Assembly: GCF_004353525.1 (NCBI RefSeq)
Contig: NZ_CP085524.1
Location: 2,514,142-2,578,141, forward strand
Reading direction: 5' to 3'
Source: Zhaonella formicivorans
GTDB taxonomy: Bacteria; Bacillota; DUOV01; Zhaonellaceae
Length of the DNA stretch: 64,000 nucleotides
Positions 42,429 to 49,955 of this stretch are shown piece by piece (position 1 is the first letter of the stretch; each line of letters starts with the position of its first letter). The notes below the pieces were generated by a model. The model was not told where the DNA came from, ran no database searches, and was given only the letters and a program-made list of their open reading frames with translations. The translations under genes and the position numbers were made by a program.

Positions 42429-43785
42429 AATTTTAGTGGTTGATGATGAACCTAGGATGGGAGAGTTTTTAGCTACAATTCTCGCAGCGGAAGGCTATCA
42501 GGTAGAAACCACCACAGCTCCGCAAACCGCCTTAAATAAGATCAAGGAGCAAAGTTACGATGTGGTCATTACCGACTTAATGATGCCGCAAATCAGCGGG
42601 ATGGATATTTTGGACGAGGTCAAAAAAGAGGACTCTGCTACTCAGGTGATCATGATCACCGGCTACTCCACCGTGGAAAATGCTATTCTGGCTATGAAAA
42701 AAGGTGCTTTCGATTATTTACCCAAACCCTTTAAGATTGAAGAAATTAAAGTTGTCGTGGAAAAAGCCCTGGCCCAGAGGACTCTGCTGTGGGAAAAGAG
42801 AAGCCTGGAGCAGGAATTGGTCAAAATCAAACCTGCGGGCGGGCAGCTGGTAGGTGACAGTGCAGCCATGCAGGAAGTGCACAGGCTCATCGCCAAAGTT
42901 GCCAAAGTCGACAGCACTGTGCTCATCAGGGGTGAAAGCGGGACCGGCAAAGAACTGGTGGCCAAGGCCATTCACGCAGCAAGCCCCCGTGGCAAAAAAC
43001 CCTTAATCTCCATCAACTGTGCTGCCATACCGGAAAATTTGCTGGAGAGCGAACTGTTTGGGCATGCCAGGGGAGCTTTTTCCGGAGCTGTTACTGCTAA
43101 AAAGGGCTTATTTGAGGAAGCAGACGGCAGTACCATTTTCCTCGACGAAATAGGCGACATCAGCCTGGCTTTGCAAGCGAAACTCTTAAGAGTGCTCCAG
43201 GAACAGGAATTCCTGCGCATCGGCGAGACTAAACCACGCCGGGTGGATGTGCGGGTGATCAGCGCTACGAACCGCAACCTGGAAGAAGCAATGGCACGAG
43301 GAGAATTCCGCCCTGATTTGTACTACCGCTTAAACATTATAACCATCAATTTGCCTCCCCTGCGGGAAAGGGTTGAGGACATCCCCCAACTGGCACAGCT
43401 TTTTTTACGCAATTTCTGCATAAAATTCGGTAAAAAAATCCAGGACATCAGCCAGGAAGCCTTGGCAATCTTACTCAACTATGAATGGCCCGGCAACGTG
43501 CGGGAATTAGAAAATGTGCTGGAAAGGGCTGTGATTTTATGCGAAGGGCAGAAAATCGAAGCAACTGATTTGCCGGCAGAACTGCAGACCTTTAAAAAAT
43601 GCGCCTCTCCCGCCGCCAAACTTCCATTTAAGGAGGCAGTTGCAGCATTTCAAAAAGAGCTGATTATGAGTGCCCTGGAAGAGTCGTCCTGGGTCCAGGC
43701 CAAAGCCGCTGAGCTGCTGGGGCTGAAGCGCACAACCCTCAATGAGATGCTTAAGCGCTTCAACATCTGCCAAAAAAATGAATAG
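42412..43785 (+). CDS. NtrC-family sigma-54 response regulator
   Basis: 457 residues: receiver domain with phospho-acceptor Asp55 (VVITDLMMP), AAA+ domain with Walker A GESGTGKE, the sigma-54 contact loop GAFSGA (a common GAFTGA variant) and Walker B STIFLDEIGD, then a C-terminal Fis helix-turn-helix (WVQAKAAELLGLKRTTLNEML). It overlaps the kinase gene, so the two form a two-component system. A near-perfect sigma-54 promoter lies 214 bases after its stop. Confidence 0.95.
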   Translation: MSRLAKILVVDDEPRMGEFLATILAAEGYQVETTTAPQTALNKIKEQSYDVVITDLMMPQISGMDILDEVKKEDSATQVIMITGYSTVENAILAMKKGAFDYLPKPFKIEEIKVVVEKALAQRTLLWEKRSLEQELVKIKPAGGQLVGDSAAMQEVHRLIAKVAKVDSTVLIRGESGTGKELVAKAIHAASPRGKKPLISINCAAIPENLLESELFGHARGAFSGAVTAKKGLFEEADGSTIFLDEIGDISLALQAKLLRVLQEQEFLRIGETKPRRVDVRVISATNRNLEEAMARGEFRPDLYYRLNIITINLPPLRERVEDIPQLAQLFLRNFCIKFGKKIQDISQEALAILLNYEWPGNVRELENVLERAVILCEGQKIEATDLPAELQTFKKCASPAAKLPFKEAVAAFQKELIMSALEESSWVQAKAAELLGLKRTTLNEMLKRFNICQKNE

Positions 43786-43807
43786 AAAATCCAATTTTTT
43801 GGACAGC

Positions 43808-43925
43808 ATCGAGCATTAGTCGTTAGTCCTTAGTCACTAGTCCCTAGTCCCCAGTTCCTGTGTTACCTTGGAAACTTGATTGTAACTAACAACCAGCTAC
43901 CAACAACTAACAACTACTCCAACTC
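43808..43925. repeat. Degenerate TTAGTC / CAACAACTAAC repeat patch
   Basis: TTAGTCGTTAGTCCTTAGTCAC, then TAACTAACAACCAGC and CAACAACTAACAACTAC units between the regulator gene and the sigma-54 promoter. Confidence 0.7.
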
Positions 43926-43998
43926 AAACCTCAATAAGTTCAATAATATCCCGCCTTTCTTGTTTTTTTTTTTGCGATTTTTTCTTTCCTGGCTTAGT

Positions 43999-44015
43999 TT
44001 GGCACGGTATTTGCT
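43999..44015 (+). promoter_or_regulatory. Sigma-54 (-24/-12) promoter
   Basis: TTGGCAC-GGTAT-TTGCT: GG at 44001-44002, ten bases, GC at 44013-44014, matching the consensus at every fixed position. The predicted start of transcription is near 44026. It drives the 69-residue gene at 44066 and is the obvious target of the NtrC-type regulator next door. Confidence 0.92.
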
Positions 44016-44065
44016 ATATTAGGTAGGCAAAGAGGGAAAGAAATATATTTTAAGGAGGAATGGTT

Positions 44066-44275
44066 ATGGCCATCGTGTTAAAAGAAGTGGGGCCGGCCAT
44101 GCAAAAAAGAGTTGTCAGACTCTCCTTGGAAAGCTGCAAAAACCTCAATGAGCGTTATGCCGATATTGAGCAAAAATACAACAGCTTGATTTCCAATTGG
44201 GAGTGGTTTGCCAGCCAGCCCGCTTGTTCTGAACGCCAAGAAGCCAGTCTCGTGGCTAAAATTGACCAAAACTAG
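44066..44275 (+). CDS. 69-residue protein of unknown function under a sigma-54 promoter
   Basis: Small soluble protein (MAIVLKEVGPAMQKRVVRLS at the start; YADIEQKYNSLISNWEWFA in the middle), mostly predicted helical with two cysteines (SLESCKN, QPACSE). No family is recognised. The ATG at 44066 has AAGGAGG seven bases upstream; an ATG two codons earlier is too close. It is a single-gene transcript: sigma-54 promoter in front, strong terminator behind. Probably the output of the hydrogenase-like sensor system. Confidence 0.8.
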   Translation: MAIVLKEVGPAMQKRVVRLSLESCKNLNERYADIEQKYNSLISNWEWFASQPACSERQEASLVAKIDQN

Positions 44276-44345
44276 TTGCCTACCCACTATCTGCCTTTAT
44301 ATATATATAACAGTTGACAAGCGATACCCTCGTTTGTCCAACAAA

Positions 44346-44376
44346 CCCAACCTGAATCAGGTTGGGCTTTTTTTTG
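44346..44376 (+). terminator. Rho-independent terminator of the sigma-54 transcript
   Basis: CCCAACCTGA / TCAGGTTGGG ten-base stem, then C and eight T. Confidence 0.95.
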
Positions 44377-44384
44377 GCACCTGC

Positions 44385-45110
44385 TTAGTTCTGCCACAAA
44401 TTATCTATTTCTACATTGCCAAAGGCTGAAAGAAACTTGCTTTTTATATCAGGGTACTTCATTTGAACGCAGGCTACCAATTCTTTCATCTCCTGGCGTT
44501 TGGTGTGTCCGTTAGCCGGACAAGGGTTATGGATTATGGGTATATTTTCTGCCCTGGCCAAAGAAATCACAGTTTCCTGCGGCAGGTAAACCATGGGTCT
44601 GATTAGAGTCAGCTTAGTCTTATCCAGAAATATTTTGGGCGGAAAAGCTCCAATTTTTCCTGCATAAATGAGGTTTAAAAAAAATGTTTCAATAGCATCA
44701 TCCAGGTGATGTCCAAGGGCAACTTTATTACAGCCCAAAGCCAATGCAGCGTTGTGCAGGGCGCCGCGGCGCAGGTTGGCGCAAAGCGAGCAAGGGTTTT
44801 TCTCCTGCCTGTACTCAAACACGATCTTCCCGATCTGGGTGGGCTCTACATGCAGCTGGTACCCCAGGCTTGTACAATAATTTTCCAAAGGGGTCAGATC
44901 AGCTTCCCACCCCAAATCCAGAGTAATGGGAACCAGCTCGAATTCCCAATGCGAATAACGCCGCAGCAAATGCATAATATAGAGCAGCGTGCCGCTGTCC
45001 TTTCCTCCCGACAGCCCCAGCGCGACACGGTCACCAGGCGCCAACATGTCGTGATCTTTTATTGCTTTTTTTACTTTTGTTAAAAACCATTTATTATACG
45101 ACTTCTTCAT
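44385..45110 (-). CDS. TtcA-like tRNA-thiolation ATP pyrophosphatase
   Basis: About 241 residues. PP-loop SGGKDSGTL near residue 34, NPCSLCANLRRGAL (C-x2-C), GHHLDDAIETFFLNL and HNPCPANGHTKR. This is the TtcA/TtuA family, which thiolates tRNA with an iron-sulfur cluster on these cysteines. The exact target base (C32 or U54) is not certain. Its start overlaps the Rrf2 gene end by 17 bases, so the two are cotranscribed. Confidence 0.88.
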   Translation of the reverse strand: MKKSYNKWFLTKVKKAIKDHDMLAPGDRVALGLSGGKDSGTLLYIMHLLRRYSHWEFELVPITLDLGWEADLTPLENYCTSLGYQLHVEPTQIGKIVFEYRQEKNPCSLCANLRRGALHNAALALGCNKVALGHHLDDAIETFFLNLIYAGKIGAFPPKIFLDKTKLTLIRPMVYLPQETVISLARAENIPIIHNPCPANGHTKRQEMKELVACVQMKYPDIKSKFLSAFGNVEIDNLWQN

Positions 45111-45540
45111 CTTTCTGCAATGTACTCTCTGATGTGAATTTTTGCGCAAGCAAAGCACCAATAGTTATTTTATCCAATTCATTTACCAAAACATCTTGTA
45201 CATGAGCCAGTGAATTATGCACCAGGCAGCTTTTCTCCCTGGGGCACGGTTCTGTTCCCGTCAAACATCGGTTTAGGGCAATAGGCCCCTCGACAGCCTC
45301 TATAACCTGACGCAAAGTAATTTCTTCGCTGGGCTTGGCAAGCTTAACGCCTCCTTGGGCTCCTCTGCTTGTTTGTACCAGACCTGCCTTACTTAGAAGC
45401 TGGATTATTTTGTTTAAAAAAGCTTCCGGAATTTCTTGTCTGGCGGCTACCTGCTTAGTCTGCTGCAATTCGCCAGGCACCATTTGAGCCAAATCTAGCA
45501 CAGTCCTGATGGCGTAATCCCCCTGTCTAGTTAGTTGCAT
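45094..45540 (-). CDS. Rrf2-family (IscR-like) regulator
   Basis: About 148 residues: winged helix-turn-helix (GDYAIRTVLDLAQ, PEAFLNKIIQLLSKAGLVQTSRGAQGG) and three conserved cysteines RCLTGTEPCPREKSC (about 91-105) that in Rrf2 proteins bind an iron-sulfur cluster. It probably senses cluster or redox status and controls its own operon with the TtcA-like gene. ATG at 45540, with AAGGGG upstream. Confidence 0.9.
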   Translation of the reverse strand: MQLTRQGDYAIRTVLDLAQMVPGELQQTKQVAARQEIPEAFLNKIIQLLSKAGLVQTSRGAQGGVKLAKPSEEITLRQVIEAVEGPIALNRCLTGTEPCPREKSCLVHNSLAHVQDVLVNELDKITIGALLAQKFTSESTLQKDEEVV

Positions 45541-45685
45541 TGCCACAACCCCTTTCTTTCCTGATCCCTACAGCTTAAATTGTAGATCAAAATGGTGCAA
45601 ACCGCTATAGTATTTTATATTTAGCGTAAATCCAGCAAAAAACCAGCGGCAGTTATATTGCCGCTGGCTAGACTTTTTACCGCAT

Positions 45686-47242
45686 CTACCGAATTACTGC
45701 GTTAGGTACATCGTGCCCGGTTACAGCTTTGTAAGATTGTTGTAGCAGTTGTACGGCATAAGCAGGGTTATGGATACCTTCACTACCGTCAGCTTCAATT
45801 AAGAAGTAATTGAAAGCAGCTTTATAATCGTTTTCAGAAACTTTACCTGCTTCTAAGCCTTTCGGATTAGCGGGATCAGTGTTGTCGGTTACAAACATAA
45901 TCCTCCCGCTCTTATCAATTAAGTCTACTAACTGATATTTCTCCTTAATGGCTTCTTTTAATTCTTCCAATAAGCCATGAATCTCATCCTGGATGCCTTC
46001 CAGTTTCTTGTCGCCGTCGTAATCTGCCAAGGCGCGACGGTTAAGATCTTTTAAATCAGCATGGCAACTAGTGCAAGCATTTAGATTCTGAACATCGCCG
46101 GAAGCAACCTTGAAAGTATGTCCGCCTACCGGTCCATACTCATCATCCTGCTTAGCCATGTGACAGGTTACACAGGTGTCTTCAATTGCACCATGGGGAG
46201 ACCTTTCGTAGGCCCTTTCGCCAAATTCAAATCCACCGGTGGCAAATAAGACTTCAGCTTGCGGTCCTTGGTGTGGCGCTCTGTATTCAGCGTATAGTCC
46301 TGCAAAATTATTCAGAGGCCTGTTGATATTATGGCAGTTGATGCAAACCGTTCCCGCGCCTGCATCAATTTCCATACCGTAAGGTGTCACATAAGGTTTA
46401 GCTCCCCTTAAATCTTTAACCGCTTTGCTTTCTCCGTGACAAGTGTTGCAGCCAATTGGAGCTTGAGCATTTAAGTCTGCATATTTTTTCGTGGTATCAA
46501 TATTGGCTAAACCATTATGGCACTTAAGGCAAGCATCATTTGTAGCCATTCTCTCAGCTGCTTTCAAGTCGAAGTTGTGTCCTGACTGCTCCCAAGCGAA
46601 AGTTTTGCTGCTCTTTCTTACGGTATATACATTGTTCTGTTCAGTAATTTTCCCATGGGTCAGCTCGGTAATTCCTTTGATATCAACGTAAGAAGCACCG
46701 TCTTTGGTCATGGAAGCGATCTTGTTGTCTTTGCCACGGTACTTGATTAAACCGTTAAGGAGATAAATTTCCAAAGCAGTATTATAATCAGATAGGGTGA
46801 CGATTTGTTTTTCGCCGTTCCAGCTTAGGTTGTAGTTCATGGCAGCGGCATATTCTTTGACGGACGCATAAACAGTGCCGTTTAATTTAAATCCTTTTAC
46901 CGCTTTACCTTCTACCGTAATTTTAACGGGCTCCTCTTTAGGTGCAGCCGGTTTGGCTGTCTTGGCCGGAGCGGCATTAGAAGCAGGCTTAGTCGTTGTT
47001 GATTTAGCCGGAGCCGGTTTTGGTGCCGGTTTAGGAGCAGGTGCAGTGCTTCCTCCCAGCTTAGGAGCTACAGTGCCATTGTGACAACTTGCACAATTGC
47101 TGCCGTAGTCCGGCTTCGCGTCAGCCTGGGGTTGAATTCCCACGGCCACAGCAAAAAAGGCCACAAACAATCCTAAAACTAACAGTGAAGCTAAATACTT
47201 TCTCACACTTTTTTCCTCCTTTGTTAAGGACTTCATATTCAT
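45686..47242 (-). CDS. Secreted hexaheme c-type cytochrome
   Basis: 518 residues with an N-terminal signal/anchor helix (YLASLLVLGLFVAFFAVAVG), a first heme site CASCH at 50, a flexible Pro/Ala/Lys/Thr linker (about 66-105) and a copper-amine-oxidase-N-like domain (about 106-210). Five more CxxCH sites follow at 238, 265, 300, 357 and 390, and then a helical C-terminus. No LPxTG. It is likely outside the membrane and moves electrons across the wall, as in metal-reducing Gram-positives (inference). AAAGGAGGTG precedes the ATG. Confidence 0.9.
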   Translation of the reverse strand: MNMKSLTKEEKSVRKYLASLLVLGLFVAFFAVAVGIQPQADAKPDYGSNCASCHNGTVAPKLGGSTAPAPKPAPKPAPAKSTTTKPASNAAPAKTAKPAAPKEEPVKITVEGKAVKGFKLNGTVYASVKEYAAAMNYNLSWNGEKQIVTLSDYNTALEIYLLNGLIKYRGKDNKIASMTKDGASYVDIKGITELTHGKITEQNNVYTVRKSSKTFAWEQSGHNFDLKAAERMATNDACLKCHNGLANIDTTKKYADLNAQAPIGCNTCHGESKAVKDLRGAKPYVTPYGMEIDAGAGTVCINCHNINRPLNNFAGLYAEYRAPHQGPQAEVLFATGGFEFGERAYERSPHGAIEDTCVTCHMAKQDDEYGPVGGHTFKVASGDVQNLNACTSCHADLKDLNRRALADYDGDKKLEGIQDEIHGLLEELKEAIKEKYQLVDLIDKSGRIMFVTDNTDPANPKGLEAGKVSENDYKAAFNYFLIEADGSEGIHNPAYAVQLLQQSYKAVTGHDVPNAVIR

Positions 47243-47450
47243 ATAAATTTCACCTCCTTTCTCTTAAAAAATAAATTAGACAAAAGTTTAATTTTTCCTT
47301 TTAACATTTAGCTTAAAAATAACTTTCTGTCGTAAAATTTTTAGTCACTTATTTTTTTTTGTAATTATTTTACCCGGCCACAAACAAGTTACAGGGACAG
47401 CTGCAGTTGCTGTGCATATGGTAGTAGTAGTATAGAAAGGAGGTATTTTT

Positions 47451-47801
47451 ATGCGCGCACAAAGACCCGGACCATCCCGTTGCAAGGGAACGCTCTACAC
47501 CATTCAGCCTGGTGATACTTTGTACTCAATAGCCCAGGAAGCTTTGTTGCCGGTTGAGGTGCTGCTGGAAGCTAACCCAACGGTTGATCCTTTGAACCTG
47601 CAAGTCGGAAGCACTATCTGCATCCCTTCCTTAGTTGTGCCTCCATGTCCCGGAGGCTTCATCTGGGTGGTAGAGCGGGGGGACACCATATACAGGATAG
47701 CTCAAATGACAGGAAAATCAGTGCGGGAAATCCTGCAAGCCAACCCCGGGGTTAACCCCTATAACCTGCGGCCTGGGACCCGTCTGTGCATTCCCGGGTA
47801 A
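47451..47801 (+). CDS. Double LysM-domain protein
   Basis: 116 residues with two LysM peptidoglycan-binding modules (YTIQPGDTLYSIAQEALL to CIPS, about 16-60; WVVERGDTIYRIAQMTGK to CIPG, about 72-116) joined by a proline linker. There is no signal peptide, as in spore-associated LysM proteins made in the mother cell (inference). AAAGGAGGTATTTTT precedes the ATG. Confidence 0.92.
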   Translation: MRAQRPGPSRCKGTLYTIQPGDTLYSIAQEALLPVEVLLEANPTVDPLNLQVGSTICIPSLVVPPCPGGFIWVVERGDTIYRIAQMTGKSVREILQANPGVNPYNLRPGTRLCIPG

Positions 47802-47876
47802 AACAACTGAAGCATTTTATGCCTTTCGGCATATAGCAAATGACCTGTTCTGAAAATTAGGGAAAATTAGCAGCAC

Positions 47877-48716
47877 TCAACTTTGAAAGAACAAAGCAAC
47901 TGTCCCCGGGCCGGCATGACTGCCTATAACCGGGCCAATTTCCGAAACAAAAATATCTTTCACGTTATATTCAGTTTTGATGAGCTGGCTCAACTCTTCC
48001 ACCATTTCCCGATTGTTAGCATGACTAATGCCGATAGTCTGCTGCTCCAGGTTTTTACCCCGCTCCGCCATCACTTGGATTAGTTTAGCAAGGGCCTTTT
48101 TCCATCCCCGGACTTTATCAAGGGGCACAATCTGCCCTTCAGCATCAATTTGCAGTACGGGCTTCACGTTCAACATCCCCCCGATTATGGCCTGGGCGGC
48201 GCTGATTCTGCCGCCTCTTTTTAACATCTCCAGAGAATCAACTACAAAAATGTGTTCCATTCTAGCCGACATGTCACGGGCTTTAGCCAAAACAATGTCT
48301 AAATCGGCTCCGTCTTTGGCCATTTTTGCCGCCTCCAAAACCGTAAGGCCCAAACCTACCGAAGCACTTTTCGTGTCCAGAGTTTCCACCCTGCCACCGG
48401 TAAGCATCTCCTTGGCAATAACTGAAGATTGATAAGTACCGCTTAAACGGGAAGAAAAAATCAGTGCCAGCACCTCATGTCCTTCTTGTAGCAGGGACTT
48501 AAAGCACTCGTAAAATGTCTGCGGCGCTATTTGCGCAGTGGTAGGCATAATGTTATCTGAGCTTATTCTTTGATAGAACTCGTCCACACTGATATCAACT
48601 CTATCCCTGTAAACCTGACCTTCGATGTTGACCGTCAGGGGCACAACTGTAATACCCAGTTCACGCGCTATTTCCAATGACAAATCACAGGCACTGTCGG
48701 TAACTATTTTAAGCAT
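47877..48716 (-). CDS. DegV-family fatty-acid-binding protein
   Basis: About 279 residues: IVTDSACDLSLEIARELGI, TVVPLTVNI, MPTTAQIAPQTFYECF, SSRLSGTYQSS and GMLNVKPVLQID are DegV signatures. Members bind long-chain fatty acids and can act as FakB subunits presenting them to a kinase. The ATG at 48716 has AGGTGGGG upstream. No fakA is nearby. Confidence 0.93.
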   Translation of the reverse strand: MLKIVTDSACDLSLEIARELGITVVPLTVNIEGQVYRDRVDISVDEFYQRISSDNIMPTTAQIAPQTFYECFKSLLQEGHEVLALIFSSRLSGTYQSSVIAKEMLTGGRVETLDTKSASVGLGLTVLEAAKMAKDGADLDIVLAKARDMSARMEHIFVVDSLEMLKRGGRISAAQAIIGGMLNVKPVLQIDAEGQIVPLDKVRGWKKALAKLIQVMAERGKNLEQQTIGISHANNREMVEELSQLIKTEYNVKDIFVSEIGPVIGSHAGPGTVALFFQS

Positions 48717-48954
48717 ATCTCTACCCCACCTTGGCAATAAATTCCTATTAAAAGTTTTTCTGAACTACATTTTACATATTCTACGTTTTTAAGCTAAGAC
48801 CCTTTTTACGCTAAAAATATTGCTTTTGCCAAAATGGTTTACAAAGCGGCAATCTTAAGCAAGTATATGTTGCCAAGGGGATGCTTGCAGGCTTGATTAT
48901 GCCTCCTTAGCTCCGGCTAAGGGAGCCAGACCGTCGACAAACCATTAACAGCCA

Positions 48955-49049
48955 GCATGTATTATGGAGCGGGACTGGTTTCCACAGCCGTCGGCAGCTC
49001 TGCTGCCGGCAACGGCGTAGGAGCTTGTCCAGAGCGAAATAATACATGC
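48955..49049. repeat. ~95-bp palindromic dispersed repeat, copy D
   Basis: GCATGTATTATGGAGCGGGAC, GCCGTCGGCAGC, TGCTGCCGGCAACGGCG and AGCGAAATAATACATGC. Flanks GTCGACAAA and GGCTTTGTCTAC match the other copies. Hairpins CTCCTTAGC/GCTAAGGAG lie on both sides (about 48900 and 49070). No gene is seen in 48717-49245. Confidence 0.92.
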
Positions 49050-49110
49050 TGGCTTTGTCTACAAGCTACCTCCTTAGCTACGGCTAAGGAGTTGCTTTTA
49101 CTTCTTGCTG

Positions 49111-49153
49111 AAGAAAAAGCCACTCACCCCCTTGCTAAACAGGATGAGTGGCT
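49111..49153 (-). terminator. Terminator of the microcompartment operon
   Basis: AGCCACTCA / TGAGTGGCT nine-base stem with an 18-base loop; on the minus strand it is followed by TTTTTCTTC. It lies about 90 bases after the pduL stop. Confidence 0.85.
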
Positions 49154-49245
49154 CAAATGACAATATGGACAATCAGCGGCGGCCTTACCGAAAGCTCAGC
49201 CCATGCCTCAACATGGTGGAGCTAACCTGCCGGGCCAAATATCAT

Positions 49246-49923
49246 TTATGGTTTAACCTTACAGTTCTCACAAAACTGTACGATTTCAACTTTATCACCG
49301 TTTTTTAAAGCAGCTGCGTTGGCTTCGTCCACATCCAAGTGCATTTCCAACCTGTAATTTTCGCTTACCCTGATTAACACCTGTGAGAAGACTACTCCCC
49401 GGGGCCCGGTAGCTTTTACATTAACCCGGTCACCGTCTTTTACCCCAAAGCGCCTGGCATCAGTGGTATGCATGTGGATGTGGCGGGCGGCAACAATGCA
49501 CCCTTCTTTCAGAGTGACTGAACCTGCCGGCCCCACCATGGTTATTCCGGCTGAACCCTGCAGGTCCCCTGAATCACGGATAGGGGCCTGCACCCCCAGC
49601 TTGAAAGAGTCAGTAATTGAAATTTCTACCTGCGACTGTTTACGGGCAGGACCCAGCACCCGGACATTTTCTATAACCCCTCTTGGACCTACCAGAGTCA
49701 CCTTCTCTTCACAGGCAAATTGCCCAGGCTGGGAAAGATCTCTCCATTTTGTCAACTGGCTATTCGGACCGAATAGACGTGCTAGGTGGCCAGTTCAGAG
49801 GTGGACATGCCGGTTGGAAATCCCTAAAGGGATTTTTCCTTCTCCTTTTTCCTCCCGCTGCTGCGTCGTCAAGTGCTCCAAAACCACTTGCCTGACCACC
49901 GCTTCCAGTTGTTCCTTGTTCAC
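49246..49923 (-). CDS. pduL: Phosphate acyltransferase PduL with in-frame TGA
   Basis: 225 codons from a GTG (49923) with AAGGAAGG upstream. N-terminal helix, then IPLGISNRHVHL, TGA at codon 43 (49797-49795), then in the same frame TGHLARLFG, QLTKWRDLSQPGQFA and the second PduL beta-barrel with HIHMHT. PduL makes acetyl phosphate from acetyl-CoA. Both halves are in one frame with no other stop or shift. The TGA falls right after the His-x-His zinc site, where relatives usually have a small polar residue. It may be a nonsense mutation or a selenocysteine codon. A TTG at 49755 could give only a truncated product. Confidence 0.85.
49755..49794 (-). other. Hairpin directly after the pduL TGA (candidate bacterial SECIS)
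   Basis: In mRNA sense: ACTGGC and GCCAGT arms enclose CTATTCG-GTC-CGAATAG. The apical GGTC starts 25 bases after the TGA, within the range known for bacterial SECIS, and E. coli fdhF also shows GGUC at its tip. It could equally be chance coding palindromy. Confidence 0.35.
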
Positions 49924-49955
49924 CCGACTCACCTTCCTTTACGGTCTCCCCTGCT

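Noticed and set aside
44706-45083. 125-codon plus-strand frame opposite the TtcA-like gene
   Set aside because: Antisense shadow of a well-supported gene.
49246-49755. PduL starting at the TTG at 49755
   Set aside because: It would lose the zinc-site motif; no ribosome binding site; the upstream frame is clearly PduL sequence.
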